A DNA stretch of 64,000 nt. Origin: DATFVA01 sp963721075 (GTDB lineage Bacteria; Bacteroidota; Ignavibacteria; Ignavibacteriales; Ignavibacteriaceae). The notes under the pieces are model-generated. The model was given only the letters and a program-made list of their open reading frames with translations. It had not been told where the DNA came from and did not search any database. This document shows, in pieces, positions 1 to 9,489 of this stretch. Position 1 is the first letter of the stretch; every line of letters begins with the position of its first letter. The stretch spans positions 13,242 through 77,241 of the forward strand of contig CAVRHV010000021.1 of NCBI GenBank assembly GCA_963721075.1, given 5' to 3'. A program made the position numbers and the translations under genes.

Positions 1-2
1 TT

Positions 3-143
3 ATAGTAAAGAAGGAAGGATTTAAATCCCTCCTGAAAAAAAGAGGATGGAAGATATTTGCGGTAGTTATAGGGTATTACGTTGTACGCGATACCATATT
101 ATACATACTGATACCCTACCTGGCTGCACGGAATATAATTTAA
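3..143 (+). CDS. C-terminal tail of a small membrane protein (partial, cut by window edge)
   Basis: An open frame enters from the left edge and stops at TAA 141-143. The visible 46 residues begin basic (VKKEGFKSLLKKRGWK) and continue as one hydrophobic helix (IFAVVIGYYVVRDTILYILIPYLAA), so this is the membrane-anchored C-terminus of a longer protein or most of a small one. No family can be named from so short a piece. It lies 25 bases upstream of the SpoIIE-type phosphatase on the same strand, so the two may be co-transcribed. Confidence 0.6.
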   Translation: MVKKEGFKSLLKKRGWKIFAVVIGYYVVRDTILYILIPYLAARNII

Positions 144-168
144 CTAAAAAATAAAAGGCAGAATAAAA

Positions 169-1491
169 ATGGACACCGAAGTAATCAGCTACAAGGATGA
201 AGGGAAAACGAAGAACGGAATTGCAATCAAGGCAGGCCGGCCATTAGGACTGCAAAACCTGAAGCCCGATGACCTGATGGTAGCAAAAGATTTTATGCTC
301 CTCCAGAGAGTGGTGAAAAAAGTGAATTCAATTCTTGATAAGAGCGAGTTGCTGAAACAGATCGTTCAGGATGTTTCAAGCACACTCGGATTTACGAGAT
401 GCGCTGTATTGCTCTACCACGAAGATGTTGATCAGCTGGAAATTGCTGCACTTACCGGCTGGGATGACGATCATTTCTATCCCGGATACAGGGTAAACAG
501 GAACGAAGGCATCGTATGGAAAGCTGTACGTGAGCAGAGAATAATTTACATCCCGGATGTTCTCGATTTCCCTGACGAGATTCCGTGTGCTTTCACCAGC
601 AGGTCGCATCTTGATATTCCTTTATATCATCATAATAAGTTTGTGGGTATTCTTAATGCTCAGAATATGAAAGTAAATGCATTCAGTAAACACGATTTGA
701 GACTTCTGAGGACACTTGCTTCTCACATTTCAATAGCTATAGAAAATTCAAGACTGTTTGAACGCGAGAAAAAAGAAAAAGAGGCTATGCAGTCGGAGCT
801 TAAGGAAGCGAAGTATATACAATCAGGTCTGTTTCCTAAGAGCTCTCCCGTACTGCCCGATTTCAGAATAGCAGGTATGTGTGAGCCCTGCCTCGAAGTT
901 GGAGGCGACTGGTATGATTATATTCAGCTCCCATCGGGAAAAATCGGTGTCGTTCTTGCCGATGTTTCAGGGAAAGGTCTGCCTGCAGCTTTCCTTATGT
1001 CATCAGCCCGAACAATCTTCAGGGTTATAGCAGCAAGTGAAGATTCCCCTTCAAAAGTTCTGAGCAAGGTTAACGATTACCTGATAGGCGACCTTCCCCC
1101 TACCCGTTTTATAACAATGATCTACCTTGTCATAGATCCGGTAACGAAAAGTATAAAGATGGCCAATGCAGGACATATGTGGCCTATTCAAAAATCAAAG
1201 AATTTTGTAACACAGCTTAAGCACGAAGCAGGTTTCCCTCTGGGAATACAAAAAGATGAATATAAAGAATATGAAATAAAAATTGAGGAGGGTGACAAGC
1301 TTTTCCTTTATTCCGACGGAGTTTCAGAGGCAGCAAACAGCCAGGAACAGTTCTTCGACGAAGAAATGATTTATAACAGTCTCAGGAAAGAATCAGCAGG
1401 TCTTCAAACAATCTATAATGATCTAAAAACATTTGTCGGTTCAGCAGAACAAAGTGATGATATTACCCTGGTTGAGATAGAAAAAATATGA
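169..1491 (+). CDS. GAF domain / SpoIIE-type PP2C serine phosphatase (RsbU-like)
   Basis: A cytoplasmic protein of 440 residues. A GAF sensor domain covers about residues 55-195, followed by a charged helical linker (about 195-225) and a SpoIIE PP2C catalytic domain (about 235-440). Metal-binding motifs are visible: GGDWYDY (Asp247), DVSGKGLPAAF (Asp265), a DGVSEA motif and the C-terminal SDDITLVEI. Proteins of this design dephosphorylate anti-sigma-factor antagonists (STAS proteins) in partner-switching pathways, with the GAF domain sensing a ligand. No STAS or RsbW-type kinase gene lies nearby, so its partner is unknown. The family assignment is firm; the pathway is inferred. Confidence 0.93.
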   Translation: MDTEVISYKDEGKTKNGIAIKAGRPLGLQNLKPDDLMVAKDFMLLQRVVKKVNSILDKSELLKQIVQDVSSTLGFTRCAVLLYHEDVDQLEIAALTGWDDDHFYPGYRVNRNEGIVWKAVREQRIIYIPDVLDFPDEIPCAFTSRSHLDIPLYHHNKFVGILNAQNMKVNAFSKHDLRLLRTLASHISIAIENSRLFEREKKEKEAMQSELKEAKYIQSGLFPKSSPVLPDFRIAGMCEPCLEVGGDWYDYIQLPSGKIGVVLADVSGKGLPAAFLMSSARTIFRVIAASEDSPSKVLSKVNDYLIGDLPPTRFITMIYLVIDPVTKSIKMANAGHMWPIQKSKNFVTQLKHEAGFPLGIQKDEYKEYEIKIEEGDKLFLYSDGVSEAANSQEQFFDEEMIYNSLRKESAGLQTIYNDLKTFVGSAEQSDDITLVEIEKI

Positions 1492-1499
1492 ACCGGCCC

Positions 1500-1587
1500 G
1501 CTGTCTCATTTTGTCGTAATTTGTCAAACTGAACAGAGTTCAGGTCTCTGATCCCGAAACAAATGCGGAATGACATTTTGAGACAGC
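1500..1587. terminator. Imperfect palindrome downstream of the phosphatase gene (GCTGTCTCA family)
   Basis: Arms GCTGTCTCATTTTGTC (1500-1515) and GACATTTTGAGACAGC (1572-1587) pair at about 14 of 16 positions around a 56-base loop. It starts 9 bases after the stop codon. Similar GCTGTCTC/GAGACAGC arms occur at 5522-5644, and a related palindrome lies at 3112-3183. It could act as a terminator, but there is no clean T-run directly after the right arm. Confidence 0.5.
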
Positions 1588-1964
1588 CGGCCCGAGCTCA
1601 TTATGTTGTGATGCACAGCAACGTTACCTCACATTTTTACCAACTATTGTATTTTGTTCTTGTATTTCTCTCTGGAAAACCTAAGTTCACGGTAAAGAAA
1701 TAAACTTCCTCTGATAAACATATAAAACTGCCCCGGGTAAACTTAGGTATGTTTATTCTCTATTCGCTTCTTTGATAAATATTCCATTGTCAGGACATTT
1801 TATTTCATTTTCCATATGCCAGTTTCGCTCTTCGGTATCGATTGTACGTAATTAATTTGGTTATGAAATTTTTCAAGGAGGCTCTAAATGAACACGAGTT
1901 AATTCTGTTAGAGAGCGGGTGGGCTGAGAATACATTTTTTTATAAAACAATATGAGGTAATGAA
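1588..1964 (+). promoter_or_regulatory. Leader region of the beta-propeller lipoprotein gene, with a strong Shine-Dalgarno and a 4-codon ORF
   Basis: About 375 bases without a normal gene. It holds an imperfect inverted repeat (CCTAAGTTCAC near 1680 and GTAAACTTAGG near 1737). It also holds AATTTGGTTAT at 1854-1864, the same 11 bases that occur at 4331-4341 upstream of the next lipoprotein gene. A strong AAGGAGG (1875-1881) sits before an ATG at 1888 that encodes only four codons before TAA (1888-1902). The segment probably carries the promoter and 5' leader of the gene at 1965. Whether the tiny ORF is translated is unknown. Confidence 0.35.
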
Positions 1965-3093
1965 ATGAAGATTAAATTTTTAGGTGTTTATGTTCTTGCT
2001 TTGTTTGTGCTTGCTACCCTTTATTCCTGTTCTGACAAAACTGATAATCTGACAAATTCTCTTCAGAAAAAGGCTCCTGCTATGCAGGAGAACAGCGTTT
2101 CTGTATCTGTATTTGCAACCGGGTTGAATAATCCCCGTGGACTGAAATTTGGTCCCGACGGCTACCTTTATGTAGCTGAGGGCGGATTGGGAGGAACTAA
2201 CTCAACTGCAGGTTTATGTGATTCGGTTATAGCACCGATAGGACCTTATACTGGCGGCTATACGGCAAGTATCTCCAAGATCAGTCCCGCAGGCGATATT
2301 ACAATTGTTGCAGATGGACTTCCTTCCAGTCAAACCAGCCCTGCATCGGGTTCACTGGTAAGCGGTGTTGCGGATGTGGCTTTTGTTGGAAATACACTAT
2401 ATGCGATTCTCGCAGGAGCAGGATGCTCACATGGTATTGAAGATTACTCCAAATGGAATTATTAAGGTTAATAATGACGGCACATGGGATCTGATAGCAG
2501 ATCTAAGCGAATGGCAGCACACTCATCCGGTCGCACATCCTGAAGAAGATGATTTTGAGCCGGACGGTACCTGGTACAGTATGCTGAATGTGCGCGGCGA
2601 TCTTTATGCCGTTGAACCTAATCATGGTGAAATTGTTAAGGTAACAACAAGCGGTAATATCAGCAGAGTGATTGATGTGTCGGCTTCACAAGGACACATT
2701 GTTCCGACTGCTCTGGCATACCATGGAAATTTCTATTTCGGCAACCTGAATACATTTCCAATAATGCCCGGCAGTTCTAAAATATTTAAAGTTACTCCGA
2801 GCGGACGGATACAGGAAAGAGAAACGGGCCTTACTACAGTAGTAGGACTTGTGTTTGATAACCAGGCCAGGATGTATGCCCTTGAAATGTCAACGGCCCC
2901 CGGTGATCCCACCCCCGGTACAGGGAAGATAGTTCGCATACAGCCATCAGGTCAGCAGGAAACGCTGGTTGATACTTTGTTTTTCCCGACTGGTATGACG
3001 ATGGGTCCTGACGGTGCTCTGTATGTTTCAAATAAAGGATTCGGTCCGCCTATACCTGGATTCGGAGAGATATTAAAAGTCAACGTTAATTAG
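1965..3093 (+). pseudogene. ScyD/ScyE-type secreted beta-propeller lipoprotein, frameshifted near 2440
   Basis: The first frame (1965-2465) starts with a lipoprotein signal whose lipobox is LYSC, followed by beta-propeller repeats such as NNPRGLKFGPDGYLYVAEGG. It ends early at TAA 2463-2465. The fold continues in the next frame from about 2440 to 3093 (ITPNGIIKVNNDGTWDLIAD, GTWYSMLNVRGDLYAVEPN, FPTGMTMGPDGALYVSNKG). Removing one base near 2436-2440 joins the halves into one protein of about 375 residues, normal for ScyD/ScyE-family (NHL/SMP-30-like) proteins. It would be anchored in the envelope; its substrate is not known. The break may be a sequencing error or real decay. The flanking lipoprotein at 4408 is intact and also a propeller. 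Confidence 0.8.
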
Positions 3094-3111
3094 TCGGAGG
3101 CAGGCGGTAAA

Positions 3112-3183
3112 CATTGAGGCTGATCCAGAAGTAAAGTTTTACCAGGCATGAGGGTAACTCAGGCTTTTGAGACAGCCTCAATG
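3112..3183. terminator. Palindrome between convergent genes
   Basis: Perfect 11-base arms CATTGAGGCTG (3112-3122) and CAGCCTCAATG (3173-3183) flank a 50-base loop in the gap between the plus-strand propeller gene and the minus-strand YitT gene. The position suggests a bidirectional terminator. The segment TTTTGAGACAGCC inside it resembles the GAGACAGC arm of the palindromes at 1500 and 5522. Confidence 0.45.
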
Positions 3184-3230
3184 AGATATACGAGTAAACT
3201 ATATAATTCAAATCCTCACAAACAACTATT

Positions 3231-4166
3231 CTATATCCTTCTCCTGAATCCTTCGCCCCTTACTTCATGCACATTGCTGATTATCATAAACGCATCAGGA
3301 TCGATTTCTTTAACCACATTTGTAACAGTCCCTAACTCCTTTAAAGTTACTATAGTTAAGATAACTTCACGCTCAACATTTTTATAGAGTCCTCTCGATT
3401 TAATTGCTGTGGCTCCCCTGCTTGTCTTTTCCATTAATCCTTTAGCCACCTCCGGATATTTATCGGAGATGACATATACAGCTCTCGCATAATCGAATCC
3501 GTCTATTATTACATCTATAATCCTTGATGCAATGAACAAGAGAAAGAAAGCATAAAGAGTAAGTGCAAAAGCAGGACGGTCAGGCGAAAGATGTTTGAAT
3601 TCAATTATGAACCCTGCTATAGTAATAACAACAAAGTCAATTATCATAATTGCCATACCCGGCTTAACACCGAATTTCTTCTGCATTATTGCAGCTACTA
3701 TATCCGACCCGGCAGTTGTTCCTTTAAATTTGAATATTATGCCCAGACCAATCCCTAACAATGCGCCCCCCACGAGTACCAGGAAAAGGAAATCATTATG
3801 AAGCAGGTCCCTGATGGTCTGAGTATCCTGAAGTCTGATATATCCGAATCCCGGTATATCTCCTCTGAAAAAATCTATAAAGAATGAACTAAGCGTAAAA
3901 CCTACAAAAGTGCGGATACCGAAACTCTTACCCAGGGAAATTATTCCCCATATGAAAAGCGGGATATTTAATACCCAAATAGTTAAACCGATAGGAATTG
4001 TATTGTTCGATAAATAATAGACAGCCATGGCAAGTCCGCTCACTCCTCCCGGTACCACCTTTGCATCAACAAGGAAAACGCCTATGCCGATCGACATAAG
4101 TGCCGCCCCGATTGTAATAGCAGTATAATCGATAAAAGCTTTTCTCAAAGTATGTTTTTCACTCAT
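3231..4166 (-). CDS. YitT family membrane protein (DUF161 + DUF2179)
   Basis: 311 residues. The N-terminal two thirds is a membrane domain with about five hydrophobic helices and the family's typical phrases GVFLVDAKVVPGGVSGLA and GTTAGSDIVAAIMQKKFGVK. The C-terminal DUF2179 domain (about 220-305) reads like a small cytoplasmic regulatory domain (VYVISDKYPEVAKGLMEKTS, RGATAIKSRGLY). The length fits the family. The transported substrate is not established for most members. The gene stands alone on the minus strand, convergent with the propeller gene. Confidence 0.9.
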   Translation of the reverse strand: MSEKHTLRKAFIDYTAITIGAALMSIGIGVFLVDAKVVPGGVSGLAMAVYYLSNNTIPIGLTIWVLNIPLFIWGIISLGKSFGIRTFVGFTLSSFFIDFFRGDIPGFGYIRLQDTQTIRDLLHNDFLFLVLVGGALLGIGLGIIFKFKGTTAGSDIVAAIMQKKFGVKPGMAIMIIDFVVITIAGFIIEFKHLSPDRPAFALTLYAFFLLFIASRIIDVIIDGFDYARAVYVISDKYPEVAKGLMEKTSRGATAIKSRGLYKNVEREVILTIVTLKELGTVTNVVKEIDPDAFMIISNVHEVRGEGFRRRI

Positions 4167-4407
4167 TATTCCACCTGGTTAAAATTTGAACTGCAAATAT
4201 AGTGAGTAAAGGGCTATCCATGAAGCAAAAATATTTCCTGCCCTGTATTCCCGGCTGTATCCGGTGCCGCTAACTTTTGTGTAAATCATCACCAGCTTAT
4301 TCTTCAATGTATTCTCAATACTTCTGTTATAATTTGGTTATATCTAAGTCCTAACTTGCCCGGGTAATCATAATTTATCAGTCATAAATAAAAGAAGGAG
4401 GCACAAA

Positions 4408-5502
4408 ATGAAAAGATTTTTTGCCCTGCTCCTGTTTTCACTTCCTATTCTCGCTTTAATGGCGGGCTGTACGGAAAGCAGAACACCGTTTGAAAGTCCG
4501 GTTTCAGCTAATCAGCAGCTGGAAAAACCCGGCACACCACCAGGTAACTCAGGAAATATTGTCATTGCCAACAGAGGCTCGGGGAGTATCTCAGTAATAA
4601 ATACAAACACTGATCAGGTGACAGGAACCTACCAGCTTCCGGCCGGACCTAATACACCGGAACCTATGTATGTTGTTTTTGCAAAACAGGGACAACGTGT
4701 TTTCGTAGGTGATCGCGCAAATAACCAGGTTGTTGTTTTCAGAGTTTCAGATTTCAGTGTCGAGACCACCATCCCTGTAGGTCAGGGTGTTTTCCATATG
4801 TGGGCCGATCCGCAAGGGCGTCAACTATGGGTAAACAATGATGTGGATAATACTTCCTCGGTAGTAAATCTATATTCACTCCAGGTAATAGCTACTGTTC
4901 CAACGCCAGCTGACCTTGTGGCAATGGGCGGAAAACCGCACGATGTGATTCTTGGTCCTGCCGGTAAATATGCTTACGTTACTGTAATCGGGGTATCAGG
5001 CGATAATGACTATGTGGTACAGTTCAGTACGAGAAGCTTTGAGGAAACGGGAAGAGCAGCAGTAGGAAAGGATGCTCATTTATCTTTGACACCGAATAAT
5101 CGTGAATTATATGTTCCGTGCCAGAACAATGATGCAGTGTATGTGCTGAATCGCTTTACAATGGATCTGATGGAAACAATTTCTGTTCCCGCGGCTCACG
5201 GAGCAGGAATGATCACGAATGGTAAAGTTTTTTATACAACCAATATTGCGGGCGGCGGATCTCAGGGATTATTTGCAATAAATACAGAGAATAACCAGGT
5301 AATAGGATCTTCAGACACACCATATCCTGTTCCGCATAATATTGCATTCCCGACAAATTCAAAGAAACTATACCTTACGCATTCCGGGGCTGCTTCCGAC
5401 AAAGTAACTGTATACGAAATATCAAATAGAAATCCGGTTCCAATGTACCTTGGTGAGATAACTGTAGGACTGAATCCATTTGGACTCGGTTACGCACAAT
5501 AA
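4408..5502 (+). CDS. Secreted YncE-like beta-propeller lipoprotein
   Basis: 364 residues with a lipoprotein signal peptide ending in the lipobox LMAGC, so it should be anchored in an envelope membrane. The mature part is built of WD/YVTN-type propeller blades, for example IVIANRGSGSISVINTNTDQ, KPHDVILGPAGKYAYVTVIG and NNRELYVPCQNNDAVYVLNR. Such proteins are seven-bladed propellers of mostly unknown ligand; some sit near metal or redox systems. The start is supported by GAAGGAGGC 7-13 bases upstream. The 240-base gap before it shares AATTTGGTTAT with the leader of the propeller gene at 1965, which hints at a common promoter element. Confidence 0.85.
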   Translation: MKRFFALLLFSLPILALMAGCTESRTPFESPVSANQQLEKPGTPPGNSGNIVIANRGSGSISVINTNTDQVTGTYQLPAGPNTPEPMYVVFAKQGQRVFVGDRANNQVVVFRVSDFSVETTIPVGQGVFHMWADPQGRQLWVNNDVDNTSSVVNLYSLQVIATVPTPADLVAMGGKPHDVILGPAGKYAYVTVIGVSGDNDYVVQFSTRSFEETGRAAVGKDAHLSLTPNNRELYVPCQNNDAVYVLNRFTMDLMETISVPAAHGAGMITNGKVFYTTNIAGGGSQGLFAINTENNQVIGSSDTPYPVPHNIAFPTNSKKLYLTHSGAASDKVTVYEISNRNPVPMYLGEITVGLNPFGLGYAQ

Positions 5503-5521
5503 TTCTCATAAAGTGAGTGAA

Positions 5522-5650
5522 GAGGCTGTCTCATAATTGTCATTCCGGATTTATTTCGGAATCTAAATGCTCGAATTCGAATCGGAATCAGAACCTGAAA
5601 TCCCGCTATAGCGGGAACAATTTCAGACTAATGAGACAGTCTCTTTTTTA
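5522..5650 (+). terminator. Large palindromic terminator, GCTGTCTCA family
   Basis: Arms GAGGCTGTCTCAT (5522-5534) and ATGAGACAGTCTC (5631-5644) are followed directly by a run of T residues, as in a rho-independent terminator for the lipoprotein gene. The loop holds smaller palindromes, including CCCGCTATAGCGGG near 5602-5614 and ATTCCGGATTTATTTCGGAAT. The composite structure resembles a dispersed palindromic repeat that has been taken up as a terminator. Confidence 0.65.
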
Positions 5651-5705
5651 TTTTCCGGAATGCCGCTAATCCTATTTCTAAAAGATGGTAACGGCCCTTC
5701 CTATC

Positions 5706-8346
5706 CTACATATTCAGCCAGTAGGTCATTTTGATCAGGAAGATGTTGTCGGGACGAAGATCGGTTAAGTTTGTAATTGCCCTGCCGAACTGGAATTCAG
5801 GATCTGAATAGCTTTCGCTCCTGGTCTGCGTCCATACGAAATACACTACCGAACCAGGCAGATATTCCCACCTCAGCACAGCATTACCTCTTAAAGAAAC
5901 AAACTTGAAATCGTTTTCTCCCAGATCTACAGGCTCTGCGGGTCCGCTGCCGTCAGGATCGGCCATATGGGTTTCGGGGTTGTATGTTGAACCGTCTTCA
6001 CCATAAACATTAAATCTATATGTTCCGGGTTCTCTTAACTCTTTATATCTGGCATATTTGCCAGTTGAAATTAAAGGCTGAGCATAGAACTGCAGGCTCA
6101 GGTTCGGTGTGAATGTCCAGTTAAGTCTTATACCTGCTGAAAGTGTATTCTGATCAAGTTCTCCGAATACATATCTCTTACCGTATGTTGCCTCCGCCAG
6201 CGGATCAGTGAAGGTATCGATGTACTGTGAGTTATCAAGATTTTTACTGTAAGAAGGACTAATACTTATAAGCACGTTTGCAGCAGGCCTGTAATCCACT
6301 CCGACACTAACCCCCCAGTTCTTTGAGTTGCCTTCCTGTATATATGAATTATACCCGACATTAAAGATGAAGTTCTTCCTCGTATCAGTATTCGCAAAGA
6401 TGTCGAACTGGTATCCGGGAAGATTAAGCATCACAGGTCCTCCGCGTGTACCGCGGTCATTTATTGTCTGAGGATTATAAGCTCCGTCCATACTTATATC
6501 GAAGTAATTTAATGTGGTCATATTGGCAAGTGCAAAGAGGCCTTCCCAGTTAATCTGTCCGTCAAAGTTGTAGCTTCTGAAAACTGCACCTCCCAGCTGA
6601 AGACTACGGAACCAATCCGTGGGTTCGCGCCAATTGTACCCGCTCACAAAGTGATAATTAATCAGATTTGTTCTCCATAAAAATCCCAGGTCGTTAACAT
6701 CAAACCCCGGAGAGATGACTCCCAGCGCAGTATTCAGAAATATATTTCCCTTCTGCTTGTTTATCGCAAGTCTTCCTCCGTAGCCGGCCAGTGAAGCTGC
6801 AGTGCTGTCCAGCTTTAGTACTTTTGAATCAGGACGCTGAAAATAATGCTGCGGGTTCTGCTGCAGGTCAAGGATGCGCTCCCGCGTGCCGCCTACATAG
6901 CTCATCCCTCCCCATCCGCTCAGTACCCATTCTTTGTCACCATCAAGAAATGTCCATCCATCAATTCCGCCGGTATAGGCTTCACCGTTCAGTTCATCCT
7001 TCAGCCTGGCATCCTTAAAGAACCGTTTAGTAATTGTCGAAATGAACCCAAGTCCCTGGGCACCTTCATTTATTTCTTTCTGCGCACGAAATATTCCGTA
7101 ATATGTCAGAGGTTCTATTTCTGCGGACGACCTTATTCCGCCGGTTGATAAGTCAGCATACTCTCTTTGAGTAACCGCCTGTATTACTCCCATATTTATA
7201 TCGCGGCCGATCTTCCCCGTAAGCTTCGCTGCTCCAATTATATGAGTACCGTCGGGAACGCTTGTGAAATCAGCGTCAGGAACACTTCCCTGCGGGGTCC
7301 TTCCGATCCTTCTGCTGTAGAAGAAGTCGGGATTTCCCCAGTTGAAGCTCCAGTTGCTCCTCGATCCTCCATAACCAAAATTGAAGATGTTCGATCCTTC
7401 AACAAAGAACGGTCTTTTCTCATCAAAGAATGTTTCAACATCGCTGAGGTTAATAACCGCGGGGTCAATTTCAACCTGACCGAAGTCGGGATTGATTGTA
7501 GCATTAAGTGTCAGGTTCGACCCGATGCCGTATTTTAGATCAGCTCCCAGTCCCGCAGAATATTGAGATCCATCGTTAAAAGGATCGTTGGGGGAATGCC
7601 CCGTATAAGATGCTCTGGTAGTCAAGTAAGGAAGTATTTCCAGGTTATTTGCGGGTCTAACATCCTTTATACCATCAAGAGTTGCGAAGCGGGAAACAAA
7701 ACCGCTTTCATTCTTTGGAATATATACAAGGTAGTCTCTTTCATGCTTTCTGGCTATATCACGCTTAAAGTCTATTCCCCAGGTTTGAATATTGCCCGAT
7801 GCAAACTTAAGCTGAGAGAAAGGAATCTTCATTTCGGCTGTCCATCCCTCTTTATCGATATGTACTTTACCCTCCCAAACTCCGTCCCAGGTATAATCAT
7901 CCCATTCGTCGTTATAAAGAACTCCGTCTTTCAGAGTACCGGCTGCCGTAATGCCGAAATAATTTCCCGATCTTTTATCATTGTAGGGATCAAGGAAAAC
8001 CGTAAACTGGTCTGAGTTGGCATCCTGATCACGTCTGACAAGATTTGCATAAATTGAATCGGGTGAAGAATCATACATCCTTGCCCCTATGTATAATGCT
8101 TCATTATCATACACTATATAAACCTTTGTTTTTTCACTCGGAGCTTTACCTTCATTGGGATCAAGCTGGGTAAAGCCCGTTACGAAGTCAGTACTTTTCC
8201 AAATCGGTTCATCAAGCAGACCATCAATTATTACAGATTCATTTATTTTAACTGCTGTTATTGTCTCTTCAGGTTTGCTTTCTCCGTAGCTGAATCCGTG
8301 TCATTAAAATTAATACACATCCAAGTAAAAATATCACTCTCTTCAT
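5706..8346 (-). CDS. DUF5916 outer-membrane protein with CBM9-like N-terminus; signal peptide split off by a frameshift near 8303
   Basis: The main frame (5706-8114 and open further upstream to about 8300) begins with a CBM9-like sugar-binding fold (INESVIIDGLLDEPIW, DEWDDYTWDGVWEGKV, WTAEMKIPFSQLKF). It continues into a long DUF5916 beta-barrel-like region with many aromatic strands. No start codon lies in this frame; the signal peptide MKRVIFLLGCVLILM starts at ATG 8344-8346 in another frame. Dropping one A near 8303 joins them (ILM-HGFSYGESKPEE), giving about 880 residues, normal for the family. It is the last gene of the sigma/anti-sigma/DUF4097 group, 26 bases after DUF4097. Substrate unknown; probably an outer-membrane protein. 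Confidence 0.85.
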
Positions 8347-8372
8347 ACCTGCTCTGCTGGATTATTCAAAAA

Positions 8373-9488
8373 TTACTTATGTTTTTTAATATATATCTGG
8401 CCTGAAGTTGTCTGTACTTCGATTGTACTGCCGCCTCCGTTTATCACGTATGTTGTTTTCACGGTGCTATGACTCTTATCTTCTGTTGTAAGCTTAAAGT
8501 CGGATGTAACAGGACTGGCATTATCTTCTCCCCAGGTATCCCATCCTCTTACCTTTGCAACCACAGTAGCTTTTGCATTTGAGGGAAGATAGAAAGTGAC
8601 GCTGCCAGATCCCGATTTAATTTCGCTGTTTACTTTGGGGTCGGGATTTAGTTCAACATATACATCTCCGCTGCCTGTATAACAATCTATGCCGCCTTTA
8701 ATGTTCTTGAATGACAGATTGCCGCCGCCTGTTGTAGCTTTCGTTGTTCCCGAAGCCCCGGCAATCGCTACATTGCCGCCGCCTGTTGTTACTCTTACGG
8801 AAGAAGAAACTGTAGCTGCTTCAACATTTCCTCCCCCTGTTGTAACAGTAAATACTCCGCCTACTTCGCCTGATTTCACATTACCGCCCCCGGTCCTTAC
8901 TTTAAGATCTTTGCTTACACTGTAAACCTGAACATTGCCGCCGCCGGTATTCAATTCGGCTTTACCAGTAATGGTTCCTATCTGAAGGTCACCGCCGCCG
9001 CTGTTTATTTCAGCATCACCATTAATTTTGCCGGTCTGTATTTGTCCTCCGGCTGTATTAAGTACCGTATTACCGTTAATATTTTTTGTGTCAATATCAC
9101 CACCTGCCGTGGAGCATTCCACTTTCCCGGTGATATCGTTTTTTATTGTTATTTCGCCGCCGCTCGTATTCAGATCCAGGTTTATTGCCGAAGGCACAGT
9201 AATACTAAGATCCTCACCGGAATAATCTCCTGAAGTGATAGTCAGAGTATTTCCGTTCTGCACCATTCTGAATGAAGGAACATCTGAATCTTCATCCTGA
9301 TCATATTTCACAGAAACATCGTTCTGGTTCCAGGTATCCAGCCGGATATCACCATAATCAATTTTCACCTCAAGTTTTCCGTTTTTGCCAAGGTTGAAAG
9401 TTTTTTCTTTTTGCTGTGCCTGGGCTGTAAGTATGCCCGCCAGTATGAATATTATTATTACCAATAATTTTTTTCTGTACGTTTTCAT
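8373..9488 (-). CDS. DUF4097 family repeat protein, secreted
   Basis: 371 residues from ATG 9488; an upstream in-frame start would add an unlikely 32-residue tail before the signal peptide MKTYRKKLLVIIIFILAG...AQAQ. The mature part is a beta-solenoid-like DUF4097 domain in which TGGGNV or a close variant recurs every 18-19 residues (NTGGGNV, RTGGGNV, TTGGGNV twice, TTGGGNL, YTGSGDV). It is probably exported to the periplasm or surface. DUF4097 proteins are commonly encoded with envelope-stress sigma/anti-sigma genes. The ATG lies 1 base beyond the stop of the anti-sigma gene, so translation is probably coupled. Confidence 0.88.
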   Translation of the reverse strand: MKTYRKKLLVIIIFILAGILTAQAQQKEKTFNLGKNGKLEVKIDYGDIRLDTWNQNDVSVKYDQDEDSDVPSFRMVQNGNTLTITSGDYSGEDLSITVPSAINLDLNTSGGEITIKNDITGKVECSTAGGDIDTKNINGNTVLNTAGGQIQTGKINGDAEINSGGGDLQIGTITGKAELNTGGGNVQVYSVSKDLKVRTGGGNVKSGEVGGVFTVTTGGGNVEAATVSSSVRVTTGGGNVAIAGASGTTKATTGGGNLSFKNIKGGIDCYTGSGDVYVELNPDPKVNSEIKSGSGSVTFYLPSNAKATVVAKVRGWDTWGEDNASPVTSDFKLTTEDKSHSTVKTTYVINGGGSTIEVQTTSGQIYIKKHK

Positions 9489-9489
9489 T

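Noticed and set aside
1915..1945. TPP-riboswitch-like GGGTGGGCTGAGAATACA
   Set aside because: Only one short motif matches; the second conserved half of the aptamer and a thiamine gene are absent.
6791..8015. Several plus-strand ORFs of 75-150 codons inside the DUF5916 gene
   Set aside because: They are antisense shadows of a well-supported protein.
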